In this document: piece after piece, positions 25,000 through 38,100 of the stretch
Numbering within the stretch: the first letter of the stretch is position 1
Layout of the letters: every line of letters begins with the position of its first letter
Assembly: GCA_905221615.1 (NCBI GenBank)
Contig: CAJNDT010003435.1
Span: forward strand, 205,937-269,936
DNA length: 64,000 bases
Direction of reading: 5' to 3'
Source of the DNA: Symbiodinium sp. CCMP2592
Lineage: Eukaryota; Sar; Dinophyceae; Suessiales; Symbiodiniaceae
Position numbers and translations under genes: made by a program
The notes under the pieces: generated by a model
The model's input: only the letters and a program-made list of their open reading frames with translations
Databases searched by the model: none
Told to the model about the DNA's origin: nothing

Positions 25000-27900
25000 C
25001 GAGAAAGGAGAGATAAAGAGCGTGACTCCCTCTGCAATTTCAAAGCCAATGCAGGAGAGACTTAGTACGACCCTCTTGTGTTTTGTGTGTGTGTATGCAT
25101 CTTCTACATCTTCTTGATCCGGCAGCATCGGGGGGAGAGAGAACTCGGGACAACGAGACTGACGTGACTACTTCTTCAGCTGGGTGATTTCATTTACAGA
25201 ACGCATGCATCCCCTTGTTCCAAGCGCATTCCTGGCACGCCCGGAGACTGCGGCGGTAGCGGCGGCGCTTCAATCCATCGAGGACGAGGGCTTGCTCACC
25301 TGGGACGAGGCGCAGTGCCCAACTCGCTGAAGCTCGCTTGTTCGAAGGCGTGTGGTATCTTGCGATACGTTGTGGTTCTTTCGATCGTGTTTCTTGTTCA
25401 GACCAAGTCCCAAAACGCAAGTCTGCTTGCAAAGTGCAAATTAGCATCAGCTCTCGTCAGCATCCTACAGTGGGTATGTGTGTGTGTGTGTGTGTGCGCG
25501 TGCATGCGTGTCTCTGCGTGCTCGCCGAGATGTAAACAGATAGCCCCCCTAAAACCCTAAACCCCAAGCCCCTAAACTAAACCCCCACACCCCTGAACAC
25601 CCTTCAACCCCTTAAACCCTAAACCCCTGACCCCTTGAATCCTAATTGCCTCGTCTTGCACCATAAAACAGAGCTCCAGGATGTTATCGGAAACACGACC
25701 GGCGGCCGTCCCGAAAATCTCCGCGGAATGCGCTTCAGCAACTGGGGCAACGGCGTCCAGTGACTGGGCAAAGAAGCACCAATAAAAGATACTTATCATA
25801 GCAACAATATCACTCCTCCTACTACTACGACGACTACTACTACGAATAGCAGCAGCAGGAGTAGTACAGTAATAGTAATAATTATAATGCTAATCATAAC
25901 AGTATTCCCAATAATGTAGTAGGAACAATAATGGAACTAGCATAATATACCAACAGTAGCGATAACAATAACAATAAACAACAATAGCAATAATACCAAT
26001 CACACTAGCAATAATAATAATATGCAGCCTGTACCCAGAGGCTAAAAGCGTATAGATGAACCCAAACTCGGTAAACCGCTAAACAACCCAAGCAGAATGC
26101 GCATTGGAGTCATTTTTGCTTTGCTTTGGGCCCGTTGTTGCAGTGCCAGAGCTGTTGCTTGCAGGTGGGAAAACACGGCAGCTGCAGTTATGGCGCTGCT
26201 CCAGTCTCATGAAGAGCTCGGTTCCCAGTTGTGGGGTTCGAGGGTTTTTGGGTTCAAGGTTGGCAATTATGCAGAAACAAACACGTCTTTAGTCAGAAGA
26301 TAGCACAATGCATGCTGTGCTCCTTAGTTAATGGCTACATTGGGCTCTTTGTTACCTGGTTTGCCGCAGAAGTCAGAGGGTTTGCCCGGGCAGGTCATGG
26401 GGCATATTTCTTAAGGTAGCTCGGGTACGTTTCATAGATCTTGAGATGAACCTCGATTCGAGAGCTATTTCTTGAACTCGTGCAAGGCGTGTTGTTGCTT
26501 AGCACGGTTTTCGATCGAAGAGTGGAAGAGTGCAGGGTATTGAGCTTTCTTGTCTCTGGTTCCTAAGTTCCCAAAGGCGTGCAGAACGCCACAAACCGCC
26601 CTATGCAACTCGTACAGAACCGTGGTTAGCGTTTTGTCAAATGCTTTCCAGATCTTGGGAAGGTTTTTTTGTTTATCAACCCTTAAACGCGAACACCCGC
26701 ACCCGAGACCCTACACTGCAAACACCATCCCCTCACCAACCCCTAAGCCCGTAGATCCCTGAACCCTAAAACCCCCTAAGCCCTAAGCTCTGAACCCCCC
26801 TAATTAAACCCCTTTAGCCCTAAACTCCCTCTTTGACCCTAAACCCCAAGATCCCAAAACCCCTAAACCCCCTAAACCCTCCGAACCCTTAAAACCCCCC
26901 CTAAACCCTCTCCCTCTGAAGCCTCGCTGGTCGGCCTCTGAGGTTCGAAGACGGCTTATCACAGGTAGAGCTCCACGAGGCAGCCCTGGGCTTTCTTCTC
27001 TCTTCTTGGAAATATGGGGTTCAAAGTTTAAGGTTTGCATATTTTATGGGTTCAGGGTTGAGGTGGAGGGGGGGGTTTTCTTTTGAGTTTTTCGTTCGGG
27101 GGGTGGGTGAGTTTAGAAGGAGTCATAAGGGTTCTATATGGGTGCTGTAGGGTTTGGCGGTCCTAAACCCTAAACCCTACATCCTAAACCCTAAAGGTTT
27201 GGGATTCACCTTGAGGAGGCCTTTGAGCAAAATTAACCTTAAGAAGGGTTGTTCTTCCCAGTCAGCTAAACCCTGCATATTTTCGATTCAGGGTTTGGGG
27301 TTCTGCTGCAAACTTGCAAGAATCACCTGGCACGCCTTCCTAGAATATCGTACAGTTTTCATGAAGCAAATGGTTTACTAGCTTGTATTCGGCATGTAAC
27401 TCTTATAGTACGATCCTGCAATGCCACACGTGCAGCAGTAATGACATTCAGGAGGGTGATGCCAGCAACGCGGTCAATGATCGTACTGGCAATTGTTGGT
27501 ACGTGAAAATCATAGTCATAACCATAGACACAATCATCATAATAATAGCAATAGCAGTTCTAGTATTAAGAGTTCGTAAGTAGCAAGGAGTAGTACCAGC
27601 AGAAATTTCTAGCATGTAATCGTTTAAGTAATCGCAGTAACTCTAGTAAGTCCTTCTTCTTCTTCGCTGTGCGACTTCGGCGTCCGGCATAGTTAACACC
27701 CTGAAGCCCGGAACCCTAGACGACACCCCCAACGATGCTGTCTAAATCCTTATAAAGCCCTATAAACACGAGAAGGCCTAGAGCCTAAGCCGTTCAAGGA
27801 AATCGACCACATGCGGAGTTCGATTCTGAAACTGTTGGACACGCTGCTTGCCGCAGGGTCGAGTGTAGGGTTCAGGCTCAGTTTCCAGCATCCAGAGGAT

Positions 27901-29030
27901 GGAGGCTATGGATCAGGATGTGGGGTTGAGAGTTTCGGGTCTCGGGATTCCCGTTTGCGTGGCTTTTGCAGCAGCGCCGGAAGGGTCTGACGAGCGCTTC
28001 TTCAGTGTGCGTCGTATGGCTAGCTTGCTGCATAGGATCACCTTGCTAAACAGCTTTGCTTGTCTATCCTGAATTTGGAGAGTTGAGGTATGGGGCAGTT
28101 CCTGCTTCCGTGCTGGGTGGCAACTACCAGGCCACCGCAAGCTCTGATGATGTCCTAAGAAGCTGAGTCGCTCTTCTCTTTCAACCTCTTTCGCCATTTT
28201 GATTTAAACAGCAGAGTCGTCGCAGGGAGTGGGAATCTTGCCAGCTTACGGAACAGGCATGGCAGAAGAACGAGCATCGTCGAACGTTTCCTGGTGGCTC
28301 CGACACAGGCCAGGCTAGCTTTTGTCGCAGCTGTCGGACGTTCCGAGCGCAAGACTCATCCAGCGACGTGAGACGATTCTCATGGTGGGGTTTTCAACAG
28401 CGGGTTAATGGTGACCTTTGCAGGCTGCCGTCTACTGTCACAACAAGTTTCAACGTTGGGCAGCCAAGAAATGGTAGGACGATACCAGCGCTACAATCTT
28501 GATTCTGAACCGTGACCCGCAAAACCCTACCTGGATTATTCCGCACAATTTCCACAGGCATCGGGTGGACGTACTACCGCTATCCGCACGTGGCCCTGAC
28601 CTGAGCACTCTGTTTCTTGTGGCGTCTGCGAGGGTAATCAGTGGGCCTAGGGCCGAGGTCGTCCCTGAACCCCTAAACCGCGAGACCCTAAAGTCCCAGA
28701 CCGGACCCTAAACCCTACGCCCTAAACCCCGATATCACCGAAAATGTGTAATATACACTAAACCATAACCCTCCTTATATATCCTGCAACCCAGAGTCCG
28801 AATTTCTTAGACCTCCAAAGCCCCGAAGACCCGGACCCAGAAATCTACCCCCCCACAATGGCATGTTTTCTGTGTTTGAGAAACTTTGAGGCGCAAAAGG
28901 ATGGTATGGTTTTTGAGCCCGGAAACCTTCAAACCACCTTAAAAACCCTAAGCTCTAAACCCTCGTCAAAAAAGCTCGAACCTTGCTACCAAAACCCTAA
29001 AGTTCTAAAGCCTAAACCCCTCAAATCCTG

Positions 29031-29113
<83 letters not shown>

Positions 29114-32100
29114 AGGGCGAGCGAGCGAGCGAGCGAGCGAGCGAGCGAGCGAGCAGAGGCCGCCACAGCCTGGGCCGGCCTCCTTTTGCTCTTCCAGTTT
29201 GACAACGCCACGCAGGTGCCTTTGCTAACCTTTGCTCAGTAGGGAATGAAGGAATGGGGTACAACTATAACTACTATTACTACCATACTACTACCATTTA
29301 ACTATCATATTACTACCGTTATAACTATCATATTACTACCAGCATAACTACCATTACTACCATTATAACCACAACTACTACCATTCTTCCATTCCCTACT
29401 AACCAAAGGTAAGTTTGGGGTTCCAGGGAGATCCCGGGGGCCCCCACAAAAGAGCCTTAAAGCCCAATAACATGGGGGGTCTCAAGAATTAGACTGGGGT
29501 TTTAGGGGCCTCTTCGTAGTATAACTATAGTTCTTTGTAGTATAACTATAGTAAGAGCTCTGAAGAATACTAGTATTGGGAATTTCTTGGGCTCCTACAT
29601 TACCCTTGAACGAAGAACCCTCAAGCTCCCTTGAGCTTTCAACCCCAAGCAATCATGCACGGCACTCGTCCGTGGTAGGATTTCTACTCCGGCTTAGGGT
29701 TCAAGGCAAGCTTGAAACTCGAAGTTGAAACTAAGATACCCTACACCCGAAAACACCGCACCTTAACTGCAAGTAGGAAAAGGGCTGAATCACAAACCGA
29801 AGACCCTGCGCCTTTAGACCCGAGACCCTCCAAAACCTGGTGTGAACTTGCTCGCAGCGGAGGTGAATGAGGCCGCCAATCCCTACTTCCCACCGGAGCC
29901 GCCTTTGCCAAGGAGGGGTTGAGGGGGTGTTATAGCACCAAAAGCCCACCGCCTGAGCTGTCAAAATTCAGCCTGTCTTCATGTCCCCTGTGCCCTGAGA
30001 GGAAGCCGAGCGTGGCGGACTTGACTTGCATGGCTCGCTAAGGAGATCTCCGCGGGAGTGCGGCACTGGTTTTAATCGATACGGGAACTTCTCGGGAATT
30101 ATACCACAAGTCTCCCAGTGACGAGGGCCGGGGAGAGGGTGATTTTGGGTGACGACCAGGACTCCTGAACTAAAGTGGAGTTCCATTGTAAGACCTTAGT
30201 ATTGGTCCGTGGCCAGGAGGATTTCCAGAGTTGAGCCGCTGCAGAACTGTACATAGCCCTGACATTAGCTGTGTCACCACTCGGCCGATCAGCCCTGAAC
30301 AGAGGCAAGCCGGGCTTTGCATCGGCCAGCCCAGCCCAGCCGAGCCCATAAGCCACAAACAGAGCTTTCGCTCAAAACGTTTCGCTCGAAACTCGGGACC
30401 CGAACCCTATACAGTTTCTATAAGCCTTGACCCCCTAAACCCGAAACCCTAACCCCAAGCTCTTCTGTTCTGATCTCTACAAGAGATCACGCCAACTCCA
30501 AGCTCAGTCGCTGCCCAGCTCTCGCCCAGTAACGAAAAGAGAATATCGATTTAGGGGTTTGGGGAGTCGTGGTTTGGGGTTTATAGGGTTTATAGGGCTT
30601 ACCGGGTTTAAGCGGGTTTCTTTAACAGGTGCGTGCTTTGGAGTGTAGGGCTTTACGGTTCAGGCGAAAGGGTTTTACGGTTCAGGGTTGAGGGCGTAGG
30701 GTTTTTCGGTTCAGGGTTGAGGCTGTAGGGTTCTGTTTAGGGTTCAGGGTGTAGGGTTTGACGGTTTGGGGTTGAGGATCTTATGGTTTTTGATGCTAAG
30801 TACGATCCCTGGTCCAGGATCCCTCCGGCCAAAACGCTGTGCCCAGCGGGCAGGACAAAAACAAGCCGTGACTCCCAAGCTGAAACCTGTGAACCCTTTT
30901 TTTTGGAGCCTCCAAAGTCTAAACCCTAGGCCCTAAACCCTTGCAGTGAGTCGGATGCGGGTGAGATCCTGGCGCATACATGTTGATTCGCATCAGAAGA
31001 TTGGCACAGACCATGAGTTGACAGAGGGAACCTTTGTTGTTGATGCACGCAGAGAACACAGACGGCATGAGACCAGACCGAGAGTGTGGACTGGAGGGGT
31101 TTCGGTAATCCAGGGCATGGACCAGAACATCATTGAAGACCTTGCTCGTACATGTACCAAGCCAGTCAGGGGTCAGGGCTACAAAGATCCAGAAGAGGTA
31201 CGAAAAGCTTTCAAGATGGCCAAACAGTCCGGGGTAGCGGCGAAGTGGAAGGCGGCATTGAAACTACGGAGGGAGTCGCGTCAAGCCTGGGAAAAGGCGC
31301 GCCTTGAGCGGGCAAGTCAAGGGGAATGGCACAGCTTTCGCGCTCTCAAACCTCGCCGGCACGAGGGGTGGGACATTGCCTTTGCGGAGGTACAGGTAGG
31401 GGACCCGCATGAGATTGTCCACGCGCACCTCGCAGGGGTTTACAAGGGTCCGATGCAATCTCCCCCGGTGGCACGATGGGATGGTGATGTGCGCGCTTTC
31501 ACTCTTGAGGAGCTTCGGGTTGGTATAAGCCAGATGAAGAAAGGGAAAGCAGTCGGTTCGGATCTCACGTCCACGGAGCTCATTGTCGGCCTTATGGAGG
31601 TTCAAGGCGGCCCCGAACACCTCTTGGAATGGTATAACCGAATCCTTACCACGGGTGACATCCCCCAAAAGTGGAACGAGCCTGTGCTAGTCCTCCTGCC
31701 CAAGATCAAGCTCCCGCAGAAGGCAAAGCAGCTCAGGCCCATCGCTATGGGGTCCTCGGTCTCGAAACTTTTTAGCAGGCTCCTCCTCAATCGTGCTATC
31801 CGCCAACTCAGTCCCCAAACTCCCGCTCAATGCGCGGGTCCAGGACGACAGACCTCAGACTACCTGTACAGCATCATCAGGTTATTTGAACTCAGCAGGG
31901 AATGGGGCAATTCGTTGGTGGTATTTAAACTCGATTTAGAGAAAGCCTTCGACAGTTTGGACAGGGGCATGCTGCTGAACAGGCTGGAGGCGAGACTCGG
32001 CAGGGGTCCAGAACTGACGTGCTGGAGAAACCTTCTGAGGGAAACCACGGGCATCCTCCAGACCCCGTGGGGGAGCTCCCGGCTCCCCATGGGAAGAGGG

Positions 32101-35100
32101 ATAAAACAGGGAGCGGTCGAAAGCCCGACCTTCTTCGCGCATATCGCAGAACTGGTGTTGTCGGAAACTATCCAGAACCGCGGCTGGCGTGATCATGTCC
32201 CTCTGTTCCCGGATCTCTCCCCAGAAGAAATGCTCTTCATGGACGACGGTCTGTTGTGGAATGGTATGCGGTCGGTGGTCGAAACTCGTGCCCAACAGCT
32301 TTCGGTCGCTTTCGCACACTACGGACTCAAGATGAACCCCGCCAAGTGTCAGCTTTATGTCACACCGAACGTCTTGGGTGAGCACAGTATTCTCCTGGAT
32401 GGGATGAAAATTATGGCCTCCCCACAGCTAGAAGTGATGGGTATCGCACTGAGGGTTGGCATGTCCACGTACGAGTTGGTGAGTCCGGCAATGACAAGGG
32501 CTAGGGCAAAGTTCTGGGAGATCAAGCACATACTCAGGGCTAAAGGGTTTATGAAGAACCGGGCAAAGGTCATGCAAAGGGTGGTGGGGGCTACGGCTCT
32601 TTGGTTCATTTGCTGTGTACCTCCTGACAAAGCGACCATGACGGCACTCAACGCTACCCAGCTTCAACTCATGATCTGGCTGCTGAGGTTCTCCAAGAAG
32701 GCCACTGAAACGTGGGAGGAATTCCGCAAGCGAGCATTCCGAGGTGCTAGGTCGGCGTTGCATTCGGCGGGCCTGGAGAGGTGGTCCACTATCTGGTTGC
32801 GTCGCTATTGGCAGTACGCTGGTCATAGGGTCCGCACAGTCCTGTCGGCACATCCACCCATAAGCTGTGACTTCGAAAACTTCCGTACCCTCCCATGGTG
32901 GAATCATCAGAAGTCCTTGCCCAGAGGACGCGCCATCACGCACAAGGGGCACCACTTCGCACGCCTCACCCTCCTTGAAAAGAATATGGACCATGTGGCA
33001 GGCCACCCGTGGAGGGTTCTGGCACACGACAGGGTTGCATGGAAGGGTCGGGAACAACAGTGGCTTGATCACATGGACGTACCGTGGTCTTCGGGTCGAC
33101 AACTCTCTCTTGGTGACCTCTAATCGACTGAGCCAGCAAGTGCAGTCTAGTTTTTTCTGAATTCGTGATCTTGGCAACCTCCCTCGGCCCACCCCACACT
33201 CCAGAGAGAGACAGGGTTTGCAGAGGTATCTGAGGGTGCGTATCTTTCTTTGTACAGTCTCCTGAGGGATGTGTTGCAGGGCTTGCACGCTTTGTGAAGG
33301 GGTCTTGTACGCCTGATGCCAGCGATCGAGCCGTAGCGCGCCTCTCGCACCCTCCTTTTGTTACCTGGATCATGGCTTTCCGCCTCCGCGACATGTGGAT
33401 GGCGACGGTTGTGATGGTTTTCGCGGGCGGCGCCCCACTGGGGCGCAAACGCTCACTGAACCTGACGACGGAGACTTCTGAGGCACCCGTGATGGCTGCC
33501 GATGAGGACCGAAGCTTGGAGAACCCGACATCTCATCCCGCCCCAGTGGTGGGAGCCAACTACCCGCAACTTCCTGGAGCTTCTACCTCTTCCGTCTCTT
33601 CTATGATGAATGCCTCGGGTGGTTCAAGGTCTCAACCTGAGGATGTGCATGATCTTGGAATTCAGCCTGAAGAACAATCACGTGCCACAGTGGAACCCGT
33701 GAGTGTACCTGCTGATGATGGACTTCCTGCTGCTCGTGACGATCAGGAACATCGTTGCCGCGATCGGCGAGTCCAGAACCCCCCGGAGGCCCCGAATTAC
33801 ACGATTCGCCGCTTGAACACCAGGATCTCTGATGAGTGTCAATGGATCCAGTCGGTCACGGCTCAGTTGCACAAGCTCCGAGCACAGGGACGAGGGCGCG
33901 AACCAATGTGGTTGGCAGTTCTTGCAAGAATTCGGAGCAGGGAGGATACAGAGTACTGGAACTGGTGCAAAGGGAGACTCTCGGGTCTGCGGGCATCATT
34001 CGAAGCTCGCCTCAACCCCAGCCTCCACACGAGGCCTCTATCGGAGCCTGAGGTTCTATGGGCGATTCGGGTGGAACATGCTGCTGCGCAGGACTTCTAC
34101 ATGCACCGCCCCCACATTGACCCTGTTAGCTCGGTACCGCAGGACACGGTGATACTCGCGAACAACGTGCCGGCAGCGGACCCCCAGTACCCCTACGGCC
34201 TCTTCCACGCACAGCGAGTGTATCCTGAGTCGGGTACTTGGAGCCCGCGAACTCGCTCTCCTTCACCAGCGCCGGAGCCAGAGGACACGGAGGACACCAC
34301 CTCCCTCCTTGGGCTGTGGATGATGAGTGCTCCGTTGGTCTTTGCCTTTGACCGGCCGTGGGAAACAGAGGGAGAACCGGCATGGTTTGGCGACTGGGTG
34401 GAGAGGTTGGAGCAGCTGATGGATCGAGGGCTCCTAGTAGGTAGCCTCCGGGCCGCCATCCACGAGGAGCTGGCCAGAATCACGGACGATAGATTTCACA
34501 GGGACAATGACCTCATCATCGGTGAGATGTACCGACGGGTAGATGCATATGAACCATACGAGGTGGACCTCGTTGCTTGGGGCATGGGACATCCTTCGGA
34601 GGTGGTTGTCCGGCAAAGGGTTCGGGACTTCTTGGAAACAATCAAGGACAGGTGGTATCAGAGGCTATGTCCCGTAGCATGGCGACACAGGCAGAATGAG
34701 CTTGCCTTGGCATCGCGGGGACTCTTGGACGCCACCCGCTTCCCGCAGGAGTACTACGAGGCCGAACACAGGGAGCGAAAGACGATGTCGAGGTCCAGGT
34801 CACCGTACTATGGGGTAACACGGCGGCCCCGTCAGACAGGGTCCACACTCGCAGTCAAGACGGAGCAGAAGCAGGGAGAACAGCTGCCCCAGCCTGACAT
34901 GCCCCAGCCTGACATGCCTGGACGTGCAGAGGGAGATGGACACTCTATGTTCCAAGTTCCACCCAACTGGCAAGGCCGCTGGCATGAGTTGATGGAACAG
35001 CTAGAGGACTGGTTTGTTGAGGGCAGGGAGGTTGGTATGGCTGTTCGCATGGTTCGGTACCTGGCGAGGCAGAGGGAGAACGAGGCCTATACTACATGGG

Positions 35101-38100
35101 CTGAAACGCCCATCTTCACTATGGGATGGGGCAACCCAAACGCCAATGGGATTGACAGTGAAACCTCCCCAAGGGACTTCTATGCATGGGCAACCACGGT
35201 CGAGGAGTTCATCTGGAGCTTCTACAGACGTGAGAGGGACCAGGAGGAAAGTGAAGCAGCGGGACCCGTACCAGTCCCGCCGACTGACTCGGAAGCTTCT
35301 GCCAGCGACTCAGTTAGCCTGATGGCTGACAGGTACAGTCACGGACGACGCCGCATTCGTGACTCCCGTACGCCTCGACGAAATGAAAGAGCAGGTCCTG
35401 CTTGTCGGTCCGGGCACCAAGAACGGCCACAAAGGGGAGGAGCACGGTTACGAGAAGCAGCGACAGGGTCTAGGGAAAGCAAGCCCAACCGAGGGCGACC
35501 TGCCGGTGCACCGCGCCCTACGGCGCACAGGGAGGAGCCAGCCTCTGGTTCCACTGGAGCGCAAGGCAGTTCAGGCAGTGCAGGGTCCCGTGATGCTGTC
35601 TCGTTGTCGCCACTGGCACCGGACCTCACCAGACCAATGACCTCCGTGCAAGCCACTTACCTATGGCGACACCTGCTGTTTGATGGCGACCGATGTGGCC
35701 CGGATTTGCAGGGCAACTCGCAAATACCCAACAACTTTTTGCCCAGGCCTATGCTGCAATCGATCAGTGCACATCACGAGGCAATGTCGAGACAGAACAG
35801 ACTGGTATCCACATGCTCGCTCATCACCGTTTTGAGGTACATGATGTCGGAAATTGCCCAAACCTTGGACACCGCAGAGGCGATCGCTCAAACGGGTGAA
35901 AGGGCCGAAGGGGACACTGTCGAGGTGGAGGTTCCTGAGGAGGATGACGTGAACCTCCTCATGCAGCACTTCTTGATGACCGACGGCCGCGACACGATCG
36001 AACAGCGAGGAATACGGGCACTCACACGGCTGCACAAAGAGTTGCTCTCCCACACGCGGGAGGCCCAGCTGGCTCATGTGCGGATGCTGTCTGTGAGCCT
36101 GCAAAGTGGTTCGCATGGTTCCACGCTGTCGGACTGGCAGGAGCAACTTCAAGCACTCTTGGTTGCCCTGGGCCCGTCCTCCGCTGAGACGGTGAACATG
36201 GAGTGCCTGGACAGGGCCTGGTTGGACCAATGGGTGAATGAAATTGCCGCGTTCATCCCGGGATTCCGCCTCGCTTCCTACCCGATCCAGATCGAGACCC
36301 AGACTGCCTCAGCTCACGGCTCTGAGTTGGACAAGGAGCTGGAGCGGCTTTTGGAAGATGAGGAAAGCGAAAAGGCCTGGAAAGCCGAACGCGAAAGGGA
36401 GGAAGCAGAGGAGAGGGACCGTCTGGAAAAGCATGAACTGGCATGCATCCAGGAGCTCCGTGAACTACGAGCTGACGCTCAAGCTTTTCGTCGATGGGAA
36501 CAGGATCAGATGGAACGGGCTATGCAACCATCGGCAGGCGCCGCTAAGAGACGCTGCGTGATGACAATGGAAGCGTCGTCTGGTTCGGCGGACAAGCCGC
36601 GGGTGATGCACACGCTTGCCCTTGACATCCCGGTGGACGGCGAAGCGGTCACCATCTCAATCAGGGCTAGGATGGAACCGGAGCCTGAGAATGTGACAAC
36701 CCAGGCGGTGTCGGAGGGGGCCATGCCCATGCCGGGAGAGCCAATGAACGGGGTGGCAGCAGCTGATCCGTGCAACGACCAGCAAACCGGGGATGCACTG
36801 ATGGACATGGAGTTTGGGGAGTACCAGGAGATCTACGCTCGTTGGAGGCGAGGCGACCTCACCTTGGACGATATCCGCAGGGAACATGGTACACAGGTAG
36901 TGGAGCTCTTGGAAACCCAGCACATGGCTTTGATGGAGGAAGCCACGGGGTGCCCACCAGTGGAGGCACACGAGGTCACGGGGGCCGGCGAAGCGGAAGA
37001 TTCCTCGCGCTCTGCAGCCCCTTCCGTCCCCACTTCACCGCTGGTTATGCCGGGAGCTGAACGGCCAGGCTTTGGTATTTTCGAGAATGTGTATGGGCAG
37101 TGGAAGGATGGCCATAGAACCTCGGCTGACATTGCCATGTGCTTCGGTGACCGTTGGGTCAGTCTCTTTACACAATGGAGACTGTGGGGACTTCCGGCCA
37201 TCTACCACCGACTCCATGAAATTCTCGACATGCGCAGGGACCCGGACCCACTACAAGCAGGGCCGACAAACCCACCGTTCGGCTCGGTCGCACAACCTCT
37301 ACGAGTTCCCTTTGCTGTGGTCAAGCAGGTGTTTGAGAGATGGACAGATGGCCACATCTCCGACGACACGATCCAGACCATCTACGGGGACAAGTGGATG
37401 CGTTTGTTTCTGACGATGAAAATGGCTGGAGTCGCGGCATGCAGGGAGGAGCTGTCTGAGTATGTGGAGTGGGAACCGGAAGCACTGCAAGAGTTGGTGG
37501 AGCAAGGGGCAGGCGAGAGTGGAGCTACTGGTTCCCATGTGCACTCAGGGGTCTTTGCTGTGGAAGGGGGCTTCGGCAACGGACTTGGAGAGACGCAGCT
37601 TGATGAGAATAATGGCGAGTCAGCACAACGGTCATCAGAAGCAGGACCTCAACAAGACCACAAGGGGGATCCATCTACGTGAAGTTCTGAGGGCAACCAC
37701 AGCCTTTCGCAAAGCGAATTCCTGACTCCTAAAACTTCTTAGGCAGACGGAAAAAGGTGCTCAAAAAAAAAAAAAAAACCCTTGAATCCTTGAACCTCCA
37801 AAGCCGGAGCCCTACTTTGTAGGGCGGGTTCATTACCGGCAGAAATTTTCGGAACGCAGAATCCGCCAGGTGCTTACGTGGTCGGCGCAGATCCCCTGTC
37901 GGACATTGCAATCCTCCAGGTCAATGCCGAAGAGAACGTTGGGCCGGCATGATTCTGCGAATCAAAAAGCTAAAAGGCAGCCCTGTAAAGGCCATATCTG
38001 CAACTCAAAGTACCCTGCAATTGCAAACCCCGCGGCCTAAACGCAAGCTCAGGCCAGCTGCAAATTGTTGCAACCTCCTTGGATGAGGCTGAAAGGTTAG

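Larger units (their letters stand above)
30944..37778 (+). mobile_element. poly(A)-tailed non-LTR retroelement, 5'-truncated
   Basis: A reverse transcriptase ORF, a 170-base gap, a 1462-codon ORF and an A16 tail (37763-37778) lie in one orientation. The sequence CCCTTG, with flanking A residues, directly precedes 30944 and directly follows the tail, a possible 6-9-bp target-site duplication; such sequence is common here, so this is weak. No endonuclease domain precedes the RT, which fits 5' truncation on insertion. The element sits 64 bases upstream of a Deg exon, in the same orientation. Confidence 0.72.

Noticed and set aside
24783..25128. Arg/Glu- and Ser/Leu-rich ORFs on both strands
   Set aside because: Products of the GA microsatellite.
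32428..33288. 286-codon minus-strand ORF
   Set aside because: Antisense shadow of the reverse transcriptase ORF, which has all catalytic motifs on the plus strand.
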